From contig CM059582.1 of NCBI GenBank assembly GCA_030407085.1, forward strand, positions 1,116,001 to 1,180,000: a DNA stretch of 64,000 nucleotides, read 5' to 3'. Position numbers and translations under genes: made by a program. Positions 47,262-56,586 of this stretch are shown here, one piece after another (positions within the stretch are counted from its first letter, which is position 1; the number at the start of each line of letters is the position of its first letter). The DNA is from Trichopria drosophilae (Eukaryota; Arthropoda; Insecta; Hymenoptera; Diapriidae). The notes under the pieces are model-generated. The model was given only the letters and a program-made list of their open reading frames with translations. It had not been told where the DNA came from and made no database searches.

Positions 47262-47510
47262 TAAGTTTTATAATATAAACTAAGGAGGTTTAATCTACAT
47301 AAGATTTATAAAGATAACAATAGAGTTAAGAATAATAAAATTTTTTATTTTAAGTTGTTATTTTATAAAGTAAAATTTTAAGTGACAAAGATTATTATAT
47401 ATTTTACTATGATTAGCTAGTATAATAATCAATTGTTATGCTAGAATTAAGGGATCGCTTATTTGCATCTCTCTTAAAATGTAATTTTTATAATCAATTA
47501 GAGGGGTTAT

Positions 47511-47789
47511 ATGTCTTATAACACTACTAACGAAGTTGAAACGTCAAGCAAGAAATCTAATAATAATGAAGGAGTGAAATTACTGCACAATCCAGCTTAT
47601 CGCGAGAAGTACAAAGAACGCTTTAACGAAGCTCAGAAAAAAGTTATGGATATGGTCCAATTTTATGATGGAACGATAGTATTAATAGAGAATAAAATTG
47701 CTATGTATTATTATGCTTGGCACAGTAAAAAAAGAGAGTTTGAGCGTAAAAAGCAACAAACACTATCAAAAAATACTGATTCAGCATAG
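47511..47789 (+). CDS. hypothetical protein, 92 aa
   Basis: ATG 47511 is preceded by gaggggttat, a strong ribosome binding site. The protein is hydrophilic, with a Ser/Asn-rich N-terminus (ETSSKKSNNNEG) and a charged helical middle (NPAYREKYKERFNEAQKKVM). A tyrosine- and lysine-rich end follows (AMYYYAWHSKKREFERKKQQ). I recognise no family. Good start signals and isolation in its own transcription unit support it as a real gene. Confidence 0.65.
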   Translation: MSYNTTNEVETSSKKSNNNEGVKLLHNPAYREKYKERFNEAQKKVMDMVQFYDGTIVLIENKIAMYYYAWHSKKREFERKKQQTLSKNTDSA

Positions 47790-47817
47790 GGTTTTTATAT
47801 GGTAAGCTACAGTGTTA

Positions 47818-48549
47818 TTACTTCACTATAGCTTTTCTATATAACTCATCTATTACATTAGTGAAGTATTCCAGCTCTCTATATCCTTCATGTTTGATTT
47901 TACCATTCTCTATGTATGATTTGTCATCGTTAAGCTTGATGATGAATACAGGAGTAGCTGTGATATCAAGTTTATTAATTGCAAGTGATTTATCATTTAT
48001 AATTTTGTCCATCATCTTTTTATCATTAATGCATTGGTTAAATATATCTTGCTTCAAATTGCTTAGTGAAGCAATTTTTTGCAGTATAGTTAAATCACTA
48101 AAATCATAGTAGTTCCACGAGTCTATTGCATTAAACACAGCTTTGTTAAAATTAAAATAGTCTTCTTCTTTTTCATAGCAATAACTTAGCATTGCAGCTT
48201 TTAATCCTCTGTAATCTAGAGGAAAATGACGGAATATGTATAACATCTTACCTGTATCTATGTACTTCTCTTTGATTTTAGGAAAAACTTTCTTATGAAA
48301 AAGAGAACAGTGATAACAAGTGAGCGAGGCGTATTCTATCATTAAAATTGGTGCTTTTCGACCTCCTAATAATTTATCATCAGACAATAGCGACAGTAGT
48401 TCTTTTGGCGTTATTTCATCAGTTTTTTGAGTGTTGGGTAAGTTTTGTTCAATAGCTGCATAAGAACTAACACTTATAAAAATTAGTAAAAACAATAATC
48501 TAAAGATCATTATAATAGAAACACTTAACTTATTAAAAAAATAATGCAT
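47818..48549 (-). CDS. DsbA-like thiol:disulfide oxidoreductase
   Basis: This thioredoxin-fold protein of the DsbA/BdbD type has 243 residues. It has a signal sequence (IIMIFRLLFLLIFISVSSYA; the true start may be the later Met of MIFRLL) and active site SLTCYHCSLFHKKVF (CYHC). A cis-proline-like TATPVFIIKL follows near residue 200. It probably introduces or shuffles disulfides in periplasmic proteins such as WSP and IalB-like proteins; that link is inference. It precedes no other gene closely, and ratA lies 14 bp upstream on the same strand. Confidence 0.88.
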   Translation of the reverse strand: MHYFFNKLSVSIIMIFRLLFLLIFISVSSYAAIEQNLPNTQKTDEITPKELLSLLSDDKLLGGRKAPILMIEYASLTCYHCSLFHKKVFPKIKEKYIDTGKMLYIFRHFPLDYRGLKAAMLSYCYEKEEDYFNFNKAVFNAIDSWNYYDFSDLTILQKIASLSNLKQDIFNQCINDKKMMDKIINDKSLAINKLDITATPVFIIKLNDDKSYIENGKIKHEGYRELEYFTNVIDELYRKAIVK

Positions 48550-48563
48550 TTATATGAATAATG

Positions 48564-49025
48564 TCAAGATAACTTTTTCTCGGTAACGCTTTCTACTCTA
48601 TCTTTGAATGCAGCAATTATTCTGCTTTGTGTGTATTTATACACTGAGTTTAATAAAGTGGAAAACAAGTTGGATTTAAATTCAAACTCTATATAGAACT
48701 CTACCATAGTTTTACTTTCGTTCATAGAAGTGAATTTCCACTCGTTGTATAAATGTTTAAATATTCCATTTGACGACACAGCTTTTATCCAACCTTCATT
48801 TATTCCATTTGGAGCAAGGGAGGTCACTTCTGATGTGTAACTTCCTTTAATGCCATGAAAAGCTGCAAGGAGATCCACAATCATTTGGCTATCGGTTTTT
48901 TCTTTTATATAAACAGCTTTGCACCAAGGAACGAAATCAGGATATTTTTTAACGTCAATTACAACTTGAAATATCTCACGAGATGAACAGAAAAAAACAC
49001 CTTGTTCTTTATATTGGTGTAACAT
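48564..49025 (-). CDS. ratA: RatA/COQ10-like SRPBCC protein
   Basis: The family is START-like and includes Coq10 (ubiquinone binding) and E. coli RatA. The 153 residues show FFCSSREIFQVVIDVKKYPD, FVPWCKAVYIKEK, LLAAFHGIKGSYTSEV and FKSNLFSTLLNSVYKYTQSR. In Alphaproteobacteria the gene is generally thought to act in ubiquinone function. It is 14 bp upstream of the DsbA-like gene, possibly co-transcribed. Confidence 0.88.
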   Translation of the reverse strand: MLHQYKEQGVFFCSSREIFQVVIDVKKYPDFVPWCKAVYIKEKTDSQMIVDLLAAFHGIKGSYTSEVTSLAPNGINEGWIKAVSSNGIFKHLYNEWKFTSMNESKTMVEFYIEFEFKSNLFSTLLNSVYKYTQSRIIAAFKDRVESVTEKKLS

Positions 49026-49319
49026 AAATCTGAATAATAAAAATGGGATCCATATCTACCGTCAGTCTTAGTAGATTCCTGAGACCTCAAGTTAAGGTGG
49101 GTATCACATACTAATTTCAATGAAATTAACAGAGGCAATCCCCTTGATCAGAAATTATCGCTCGGGAAATTTAACTTAACTCATAACGCATAGCATAGAC
49201 CCCTATTAATTATAGATTATTTATATAGAGTATGTCTATAGGTATGTTAGAGCTAGCGACTATTATTTTGCCTTTGTTAAATTTTGCATTTTAAGTATCA
49301 TAGCCAATAAATACATCTT
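49026..49319. other. intergenic between divergent genes
   Basis: This spacer separates leftward ratA from rightward mlaC. I see no ORF or RNA gene. AT-rich stretches near 49205-49300 could hold the mlaC promoter, but boxes are not clear. Confidence 0.35.
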
Positions 49320-49904
49320 ATGAATGTTATTAAGCTCTTAACCATTTTTATTTTAATATCCTCAAGTGCTTACGCGAGTTGTATAGGTCACAAAACTTTT
49401 GTGCTTGCCATGAAGCAGCAAGTAGATAATACGTCTATGAAAGGGAATAGAAAAAATTCAGAACATATACACGAAAAGCTTCAGAAGATCATTCAGAATA
49501 ATGTTAACCTCAAAGAAATATCTCGATTTGTAATAGGGAAATATTGGAATTTATCTACTCAGAAAGAAAAAGAAGAGTTTCTAAAAGAATATGAAGTATA
49601 TCTCGTACGTTTGTGCGCTAAAATTTTGTATAAATACATAAATAATAGTGAAATGATCATAATGAGTACAAGAGCAGTTGACGATGAAACTTGTCTGATA
49701 GGAACAAGATTTTCTTATGGTGATGAGGAATTTACAAATATTGACTTTAAAGTTACTAAAAGTGACAGTTCTTTCTTAATAAACGATGTTGTAATGAGTG
49801 GAATAAGTATTGCTATTAATCAACGTTCTCAATTTAGTAAAAAGATCGACACGAATGGCATGGCAAGTGTAATAGATGAATTAAAACGTAACAATAATTT
49901 ATGA
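49320..49904 (+). CDS. mlaC: phospholipid-binding periplasmic protein MlaC
   Basis: MlaC shuttles phospholipids across the periplasm to the MlaFEDB transporter. The 194-residue precursor has a signal peptide (MNVIKLLTIFILISSSAYAS). It keeps NLKEISRFVIGKYWNLSTQK and EEFLKEYEVYLVRLCAKIL, typical of the Ttg2D/MlaC family, and FKVTKSDSSFLINDVVMSGI. The stop overlaps the folC start by 4 bp (ATGA). It is separated by about 40 kb from mlaE-mlaF, the membrane part of the same pathway. Confidence 0.88.
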   Translation: MNVIKLLTIFILISSSAYASCIGHKTFVLAMKQQVDNTSMKGNRKNSEHIHEKLQKIIQNNVNLKEISRFVIGKYWNLSTQKEKEEFLKEYEVYLVRLCAKILYKYINNSEMIIMSTRAVDDETCLIGTRFSYGDEEFTNIDFKVTKSDSSFLINDVVMSGISIAINQRSQFSKKIDTNGMASVIDELKRNNNL

Positions 49905-51211
49905 TATACATGCCCCATTGGCCTAAGCCGATTGGCAGTAGGCCAAAGGATTTTTCTCTTGATCGCATAAAAAGTTTTCTAAATAAACTGGGTAATCCCG
50001 AGAAAAAAATACCGCCAATAATTCACATAGCTGGCACTAATGGCAAAGGATCAACACTATCATTTATAAGATATATAATGCAAGCAGCAGGGTATAAAGT
50101 TCATACGTACACTTCTCCACATTTAGTGAATTTTAATGAGAGAATAGTTATTGCAGGCAATGATGTCGATGATAGTGAATTACATAACTCACTGGAAGAA
50201 TGCCGTATAGCAGTTGCAGAACAACCTATCACTCTATTTGAGGCCACAACAATTGCAGCTTTCTTAGCTTTTGCTCGTCATAAAGCGGATATTACTTTAG
50301 TTGAGGTGGGTATGGGTGGAAGGCTTGATGCAACAAATGTTATAGATAATCCGATCCTAACGATCATCACTTCCATTGCACTTGACCATACAGAATATCT
50401 TGGTCCTACCGTAAAAACCATAGCAGGTGAAAAGGCTGGAATAATGAAACCTAATGTTCCTTGCGTAATAGCACCACAAGAAAAATCTATAACGAACACA
50501 TTAGAACATCATGCAATAAATAAGAAATCTCCTCTGTATAGAGGAGGACTTGAATGGAATTGCGAAAAACAGAATAACAGGATGGTCTTTCAATCGACTA
50601 TTCAATCAATAGAATTTTCTTTGCCATCTTTAAAAGGAGATCATCAAATAATCAATTCAGGAAACGCAATTGCAGCATGTAGCATTTTGAGTGGGAAGTA
50701 TGGATTTAATATTGGAGAAGAGGACATTGCTTCAGGTTTACAGAGCACTTATTGGCCTGCGCGGCTAGAGTCTATAAAAGAAGGTAATTTAATTTCTTTA
50801 TTACCAAAAGATTGGCAATTATTTCTAGATGGCGCGCACAACAATGATGGTGCCAGAGTGTTAGCTAAGTGGGTAAGAGACAATTTTGCTGAAGGTATCT
50901 ATATGATCTTTGGTGTTACTCGTAACAGAAACGTCGCAGAGTTCTTAGAGCACTTAAAGCCATACATCAAACTACTATGCGCCGTTTGTGTTAAATCTGA
51001 ACCTAAAGCAACAAGTACAGATTTAATCAGAGAAGGAGCTCATAATATAGGAATCAATACTATCGAATGTAAATCAATCAGTGATGCAATATCAAATTAC
51101 ATATTGAAAGCCTCTATTCAAAACGTCAAAACCATACTAATTTGCGGCTCGTTATTTTTAGCCAGAGATTTGAGTATGGAGAATAGCTATCAATTAACCC
51201 AAGAACAATAA
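49901..51211 (+). CDS. folC: bifunctional folylpolyglutamate synthase/dihydrofolate synthase
   Basis: FolC attaches glutamate to dihydropteroate and folates. The 436 residues open with the FolC-specific KSFLNKLGNPEKKIPPIIHI and the ATP loop AGTNGKGSTLSFIRYIM. TSPHLVNFNERIVIAG, FLAFARHKADITLVEVGMGG-type text and GRLDATNVI follow. Later come TSIALDHTEYLGPTVKTIAG and LFLDGAHNNDGARVLAKWV. It is coupled to mlaC by a 4-bp overlap. The 3' end converges on the J-domain gene. Confidence 0.95.
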   Translation: MIYMPHWPKPIGSRPKDFSLDRIKSFLNKLGNPEKKIPPIIHIAGTNGKGSTLSFIRYIMQAAGYKVHTYTSPHLVNFNERIVIAGNDVDDSELHNSLEECRIAVAEQPITLFEATTIAAFLAFARHKADITLVEVGMGGRLDATNVIDNPILTIITSIALDHTEYLGPTVKTIAGEKAGIMKPNVPCVIAPQEKSITNTLEHHAINKKSPLYRGGLEWNCEKQNNRMVFQSTIQSIEFSLPSLKGDHQIINSGNAIAACSILSGKYGFNIGEEDIASGLQSTYWPARLESIKEGNLISLLPKDWQLFLDGAHNNDGARVLAKWVRDNFAEGIYMIFGVTRNRNVAEFLEHLKPYIKLLCAVCVKSEPKATSTDLIREGAHNIGINTIECKSISDAISNYILKASIQNVKTILICGSLFLARDLSMENSYQLTQEQ

Positions 51212-51216
51212 ATGCA

Positions 51217-52204
51217 CTATACAACTTGCTCTCTTCCACGAGCGTGAACACTATCGCTATCTGGCTGTTCTACAAGTGGATCACTACCTTTAAATTGCTC
51301 CTCAATTGAATTTATGGCTGTCTTTTTGAGAATATACTCACTTGCAGCATTTAAAAATAGGTGAAGTAACAATTAAAAGCATGAATGGTAATGAAAGTAA
51401 TAATCCGGATAACATCATAGAGTTAGTTATACCAAAGCCGTTGGCAACTAAATCTAATCCCACACCGAAAAACATTAAAGATGTATAGATTATGTTGCTC
51501 AAAATAAGTGAATTTTTTAGCCACTTTAATTTAGTCCTATCGCTTTCTGAAAAATCTTTGCATTCTTGGTCAAAGTCAAACAATAATGAAATATTAGTCC
51601 GATTATTAAACTCTTTTCCATTTCTAACATAAATGCTCGCGATAGCTGAACTCAAAACAAGTCCTGCTAACCAGGGAGCAAAGAAACCTACTACTAAGGG
51701 GACATTATAGGTAACACCATTGCTTATAAAAAATGCAATGGATGTGAAGAATACTAAAAGATTTCCTAAGAGATGTGAATAAGAAGAATATTTTGAATAA
51801 GCAATTATATTATTGTTAATTGACTGCTGCTTATTCAAGATTCTATTTCTACTCTCATCATCTTGATATTTTTGCAATTCCTCATAACTATGGTTCCATA
51901 ACTTACCACGTAATTCTTTCATTAAATTATTCCCTTTGTTTAAACCCTTCTCCAACGGCTCTATTACAAATTCTCCAAAAAATAATTTATTTTGTGCAAT
52001 AACCTTAAATTGCTCCTCTGCTTCTTTATTGCCTGGATTTTTATCTGGGTGACATTTTAACGATAATTCACGATATTGTTTACTAAACTTTTTCTTAATA
52101 TTCTCAATATCAGAATTTACCACATCCTCCTTTTGAATATTAAATATTAAAAACAACTGCTTTAAAGCGTGGTACTCATTTTCATTCAAAACATTTCTAG
52201 CCAT
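51217..52204 (-). pseudogene. J-domain membrane protein, 3' frameshift
   Basis: The N-terminus is a J domain (ENEYHALKQLFLIFNI, then QYRELSLKCHPDKNPGNKEA with the HPD motif), followed by a charged helical region and two pairs of membrane segments (SHLLGNLLVFFTSIAFFISN, VGFFAPWLAGLVLSSAIASI, LSGLLLSLPFMLLIVTSPIF). The main frame stops at 51338. The next frame continues as LNAASEYILKKTAINSIEEQ and KGSDPLVEQPDSDSVHARGR to a stop at 51217-51219, so a single frameshift near 51345 appears to remove a 45-residue tail. J domains recruit DnaK; the membrane anchor suggests a specialised site. The truncated form (51338-52204) may still be made. Confidence 0.65.
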
Positions 52205-52810
52205 ATTACACCCACAAATTAACTAACTATTAATACTTTATAATATATAAATTTCCAAATCATGTCATTTATTTCATTCATGCTGATTGTATGAATTATT
52301 TCTTTCACGACTACCATGACAAGTGTATGAAAGTTATTATTTAGTGCATAATAGTGCTTCAATGTTTAGGGTTACAGTTTTCATTGGTCATTTGAGTTAC
52401 TCAAATCCAATTCATGCCAGTTCTATCTATCTTGTCACTTAAGTAGCCCTTTTTGTGTAATCCCAGTACCCTCTCTTTGATTTCATCCAAGTAGCTAACA
52501 CTGGGATCCAGTTAAATTTACGAGTATAAAAGCAATCAATGTTTTGATGATTATGAAAAAGCTGGATTCCCGTGACCACCTACTATATAAATAACAAACG
52601 TTAGTGCGGTTGTGTGTCCCACGCTGAATTACTTTAGCTACAAATATTAAGAAATTTACTAAGTAAAAAAAAGACAAAAGAACCCCCGTATAGCGAGTTT
52701 TGACCCTATAATAATTTAAATTGGCGTTGTAATAATGTGCTAACGCTTATTTTAAGCGCGATTTGGCTGAATGTAGAAAAAATTAAAAAGACATGCAGCC
52801 GCTATAATTT
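52205..52810. other. gene-free stretch with palindromic element
   Basis: About 600 bp of AT-rich sequence between two leftward genes. Apart from the palindromic element at 52458-52577 no ORF, RNA gene or further repeat can be supported. Confidence 0.45.
52458..52577. repeat. Wolbachia palindromic element, diverged copy
   Basis: The outer arms gtaatcccagtaccctctct and gctggattcccgtgaccacc, with the internal caagtagctaacactgggat, belong to the same family as the other copies. The inner half has diverged and includes acttgg-type motifs shared with the dnaX copy. Confidence 0.55.
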
Positions 52811-53278
52811 TTATGTAATTTGTGAGATTTCAGTTCCATCTATTTGCGGCTGACTAATCATAGTTCTAATGAATTTGGTTGCCACAAAGGTACAGCCTAG
52901 AATAAAAAAAGCAACGGAAATAAAGGGGATAATAGGAAATTCAAGAGGTAATATAGATGTAATTCCTCCTATTAAAAATGAAACGTTAGATGCAATGTCG
53001 AGGCAGATCTTCATTAATTTCTCTTGCCGAGAAGTATCGAGTTGCTTATTAAGGCCACACCACCTAAAATGATCAGTTAATGACCATATATTTAAAGCAA
53101 GCGAAAGTGCACTCAGTATAGTGCTGACAATAGTAAAATAAAAGCTTAAGGAAGAAATATTTAGGGCTAATTCTGCTGTATACCCCATCAAAGAAGCAAT
53201 AGATAGTGCAGTAACTAAGCGTTTTGAATAAGTTCGTATTTTTTTTCTGTAAATAAGCCCCTCTTTCTCATAACTCAT
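52811..53278 (-). CDS. hypothetical membrane protein, 155 aa
   Basis: After a basic N-terminus (YEKEGLIYRKKIRTYSKRL) the protein has about four hydrophobic segments (LSIASLMGYTAELALNISSL, YFTIVSTILSALSLALNIWS, SFLIGGITSILPLEFPIIPF and SVAFFILGCTFVATKFI). The positive N-terminus suggests it faces the cytoplasm. I recognise no family. It is upstream of the J-domain gene on the same strand but separated by 600 bp. Confidence 0.6.
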   Translation of the reverse strand: MSYEKEGLIYRKKIRTYSKRLVTALSIASLMGYTAELALNISSLSFYFTIVSTILSALSLALNIWSLTDHFRWCGLNKQLDTSRQEKLMKICLDIASNVSFLIGGITSILPLEFPIIPFISVAFFILGCTFVATKFIRTMISQPQIDGTEISQIT

Positions 53279-53341
53279 AAACTTAACAGTAAATACATAT
53301 TATGTCATAACATTAATTGACTTGAAAATCAATACAGAGTG

Positions 53342-53424
53342 CCCGGGAGAAGACTTGAACTTCCACAACTTGAAAAGTTACTAGCACCTGAAGCTAGCGC
53401 GTCTACCAATTCCGCCACCCGGGC
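53342..53424 (-). tRNA. tRNA-Leu (anticodon CAG)
   Basis: On the minus strand the acceptor GCCCGGG pairs with CCCGGGC plus discriminator A. The D-arm is GGCGGAATTGGTAGACGCGC, the anticodon stem CTAGC/GCTAG encloses TTCAGGT with anticodon CAG, a long variable arm (AACTTTTCAAGTT) marks it as class II, and GTTCAAGTC is the T-loop. It reads CTG. Confidence 0.93.
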
Positions 53425-53486
53425 TTTTTGTGATTTACTATGTTAAAATAAAATAATATATTCAAATAGTTTTTAGCTCAAAGGTA

Positions 53487-54917
53487 ATGCCAAATCTAGA
53501 TCAAATATTTTTTGCTCAGAACAATGTTAATATTAATAATGTATATAAAATAGTCAACAACGCTTTGAGCAATAGTGATGGTGGTGAGCTATTTTTAGAG
53601 TTTTGCCAATCAGAATCCCTAATTTTTGATGATAATATATTAAAACATATGGATTTAAATATCAGAAGAGGATTTGGTCTAAGGTCTTTTTGTGAAGATA
53701 GTACGTCTTTTGTTTGCTCTTCTGAGATTAGCGAAAAAGAAATTAGTAAAGCTGCTTCTATGGTAAAAAGTTCAGCATCTTTAAGCAAAACAAATTCAGT
53801 AAACTTAAATGAGGAGGCAAAAAGCCTGTATTCAACGATTAATCCCATAAATGAAATGGATCTGAGCTCAAAAATTAAACTACTCAATGAGATTAATGAG
53901 TATGTAAGGTCGAAGAATAACTGCGTGAAGCAGGTAAAAATAACTCTAAATGGAGAATGGCAAGTTGTACAAATAATAAAAGATGATCACAGGTTAAGCG
54001 ATATTAGGCCTTTGGTACGTTTTAATGTACTAGTCATCGTAGAGAAAAATGGCCGAGCTGAGAGAGGTTCTGCAGGGCACGGTGGAAGAGACTCTTATAG
54101 TAAATTTGTTTCTGAGAAGAAGTGGAAAGAAGTTGCAAACCAAGCGTTAGAGCAAGCGCTAGTAAATCTTGAGGCAATTCCAGCTCCGGCTGGAGAGATG
54201 ACAGTTGTTTTAGGTTCAGGTTGGCCAGGAATATTATTGCATGAAGCTGTAGGTCATGGACTTGAAGGTGATTTTAACCGCAAAGGAATCTCGGCATTTT
54301 CAAATTCTATGGGTAAACAAGTGGCAGCCAGTAAAATTACTGTAATTGATGATGGAACTCTACCTAATTTGCGTGGTTCTATTAGCATAGACGATGAGGG
54401 TACTTTACCTGGCTATAATGTGCTTATAGAAGATGGAATTCTAAAAGGATATATGCAAGATCATATGAACGCTAAACTTATGGGTGTAAATCCAACTGGT
54501 AATGGTAGAAGAGAAAGTTACAAAGAAGTTACTATGCCACGCATGACAAACACCTATATGTTGCCAGGAAAATATACACCAGAAGAAATAATATCCAGTG
54601 TAAAGAGAGGCCTATATGCAGTAAATTTTGGTGGTGGACAAGTTGATATAACATCAGGAAAATTTGTTTTCTCATCTTCGGAAGCTTACCTAATAAAAAA
54701 TGGTAAAATTACACAACCAGTCAAAGGAGCAACGCTAATTGGTGATGGGCCAACAGTGCTAAAAAAAGTATCAATGATTGGTAATGATCTAAAGTTAGAT
54801 CCTGGTGTTGGTACGTGCTCAAAAGACGGGCAAAATGTACCTGTTGGAGTTGGCCAGCCAACACTCAAGGTCGATGCAATAACTGTTGGTGGAACTGAAT
54901 ATGTAGATAAGGGCTAA
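53487..54917 (+). CDS. tldD: metalloprotease TldD
   Basis: TldD is a zinc-dependent protease that works with TldE/PmbA on unfolded or modified peptides. The 476 residues match the family length. The metal site is ILLHEAVGHGLEGDFNRKG (HExxxH). The conserved end reads LIKNGKITQPVKGATLIGDG, MIGNDLKLDPGVGTCSKDGQ and VPVGVGQPTLKVDAITVGGT. It is intact and monocistronic; tRNA-Leu lies divergently upstream. Confidence 0.95.
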   Translation: MPNLDQIFFAQNNVNINNVYKIVNNALSNSDGGELFLEFCQSESLIFDDNILKHMDLNIRRGFGLRSFCEDSTSFVCSSEISEKEISKAASMVKSSASLSKTNSVNLNEEAKSLYSTINPINEMDLSSKIKLLNEINEYVRSKNNCVKQVKITLNGEWQVVQIIKDDHRLSDIRPLVRFNVLVIVEKNGRAERGSAGHGGRDSYSKFVSEKKWKEVANQALEQALVNLEAIPAPAGEMTVVLGSGWPGILLHEAVGHGLEGDFNRKGISAFSNSMGKQVAASKITVIDDGTLPNLRGSISIDDEGTLPGYNVLIEDGILKGYMQDHMNAKLMGVNPTGNGRRESYKEVTMPRMTNTYMLPGKYTPEEIISSVKRGLYAVNFGGGQVDITSGKFVFSSSEAYLIKNGKITQPVKGATLIGDGPTVLKKVSMIGNDLKLDPGVGTCSKDGQNVPVGVGQPTLKVDAITVGGTEYVDKG

Positions 54918-55205
54918 GCGAACTCAGCTCATGCTGTACAATTGTACAAATATTGTAACCATTATTCAAGTAGCTCATATAGATGCAAAAACTACTTAAC
55001 AAATTTCTCCACCTTCCTTGCCATAACGTGTATAACAATCTCACAAAAAATAATATCATAGAATTCAATAGGTGGTCTTTAAAAATCCTTAAGGAAAGTA
55101 CAATACTGTTTAAATAGGCCGATATAGATGGTTTTACGATATAATAAAATTATTATAAACAAGAACTTATAAACTCTAGCAAATGAATTTGTGAGTTTAG
55201 TGGTG
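54918..55205. other. gene-free stretch after tldD
   Basis: This AT-rich spacer contains no supportable gene; the short frame at 54865-55068 on the minus strand mostly overlaps tldD and has no start signal. Confidence 0.4.
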
Positions 55206-55526
55206 TTAGGAATACCTGGCTCTTTTATGTGGATTGACATTCTCAATAACCTGCTCTAGAGATAGATTATATAATTTTGACAAGGTTCTTGGCATGTGAT
55301 ATTTTTCTCGAATATAGGGAATGGTATAAATGACTTTATATCTATATCCAGCTCTAGGGGAAGATCTTCAATATTTACGTCCATCCCTGATAAAGGATAT
55401 TCTATGTCCATGTGCAGCTTTGGGGGATAGTTCTACTTTGAAGATTTCTTTCACTTTTACTATTGCGACTCCCGATTCCACTAAAATCACTCTTTCCCTT
55501 AATTCATATTGATATGGTGACTCCAT
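55206..55526 (-). pseudogene. small gene with one internal stop, unrecognised
   Basis: Reading leftward from ATG 55526 behind gagggaataa (a good ribosome binding site) gives MESPYQYELRERVILVESGV, IVKVKEIFKVELSPKAAHGH and ISFIRDGRKY, then a TGA at 55368-55370. The same frame continues as RSSPRAGYRYKVIYTIPYIR, EKYHMPRTLSKLYNLSLEQV and IENVNPHKRARYS to a stop at 55206. One in-frame stop in a 106-codon gene with good signals suggests a recent nonsense mutation. No family is recognised. Confidence 0.5.
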
Positions 55527-55625
55527 TTATTCCCTCACTTTCAACTTTTTCTTGCTTTACCATATCTCTTCCTCTCTTGTCTCTATCTTTATGTATTAAG
55601 CTATATAACTCAAAATCTTGATAAA

Positions 55626-55799
55626 ATGCAGAAAAGTTTTTTTAATTTCAGCTCCATCCTCGAAGAGTTAGAAAATAACTTTAAGCAAGTTAGTCAGCAT
55701 TTTTCTGACGCAAAGGAACAAGTTTTAAATTTAGCTATCAACTCTGAAGATTTGGCAGGCAAGTTTCTTAATTATCACCCGAATATGTGCATAGTATAA
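55626..55799 (+). CDS. small hypothetical protein, 57 aa
   Basis: ATG 55626 opens a 57-codon frame, MQKSFFNFSSILEELENNFK then QVSQHFSDAKEQVLNLAINS and EDLAGKFLNYHPNMCIV, with helical and charged character. There is no strong ribosome binding site. It could be the start of a gene shortened at its 3' end. The call is tentative. Confidence 0.35.
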   Translation: MQKSFFNFSSILEELENNFKQVSQHFSDAKEQVLNLAINSEDLAGKFLNYHPNMCIV

Positions 55800-55892
55800 A
55801 ATCAGCTTGATAGACTTCAAGAGCTTTGCCTATGAAGTCAGTGTGCTTCTTGAAATGGAATATACTTTTATTACTTTAATTATAAAAATCCG

Positions 55893-56492
55893 TTAAGCCT
55901 TCTTGCCAATTACTACAATATTTTCACTTGGAAAAAAGTAGTCAGGTATAGCCATGTTTTTTGGTGCAGGACCGCCAATTACTCGGCCTGATGTGTCATA
56001 ATATGAACCGTGACAAGGGCAGAACCAACCGTTGCCGTCTTTTGTAGCGTGATCAACTGGTACACATCCAAGATGGGTGCATATTCCAATCATAATTAAC
56101 CATTCATCTTTCCCTTTGTATACTCTTTTTTCATCTGATTCAGGATCTCTCAAATTTTCTACATTTATGGCTCTTGCAACCTTAATCTCTTGTTTTGTGC
56201 GCTTGCGGATAAATACTGGCTTACCTTGCCATTTTACCTTTTTTCCTTGTCCTTCTTGAATATCAGATAGATTAACCTCAACCGTAGACATCGCTAAAAC
56301 CTCAGCAGAAGGACTCATAGACTTAACCAATGGCCAAAGACCGCTTGCAGCTCCTATACCTGCCATGGCACACGTAGTTAATGTGATAAAATCTCTTCTA
56401 CTCTTATTTTTGGCAAAATCTTTAACAAGAGATGTTTTTTTATTCTTCTCATTCGTCAATGATTTTTCATTTTTAGTTAACTTCTTATCCAT
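55893..56492 (-). CDS. petA: ubiquinol-cytochrome c reductase iron-sulfur (Rieske) subunit
   Basis: This is the Rieske protein of the cytochrome bc1 complex. ATG 56492 (MDKKLTKNEK) is preferred over a TTG just before. An extended basic N-terminus with SRRDFITLTTCAMAGI resembles a twin-arginine-type membrane anchor. The [2Fe-2S] ligands are in GICTHLGCVPVDH and FCPCHGSYYDTSGR. Cytochrome b (petB) and c1 (petC) do not follow on this strand, as only spacer and relic are downstream, so the bc1 genes are split in this strain. Confidence 0.95.
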   Translation of the reverse strand: MDKKLTKNEKSLTNEKNKKTSLVKDFAKNKSRRDFITLTTCAMAGIGAASGLWPLVKSMSPSAEVLAMSTVEVNLSDIQEGQGKKVKWQGKPVFIRKRTKQEIKVARAINVENLRDPESDEKRVYKGKDEWLIMIGICTHLGCVPVDHATKDGNGWFCPCHGSYYDTSGRVIGGPAPKNMAIPDYFFPSENIVVIGKKA

Positions 56493-56586
56493 CAATCTCT
56501 ACTTGAACATAGACATATATTTTAATTTAAATACTATAGATTAATCAATAGAAATTTGCACTATTTGCTTAACCTTTGCTATACAG

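Noticed and set aside
55330..55512. 60-codon plus-strand frame
   Set aside because: It is antisense to the better supported minus-strand gene with a ribosome binding site.
54918..55892. Prophage WO fragment
   Set aside because: The small broken genes here show no recognisable phage structural or lysis motif, so I do not call a prophage.
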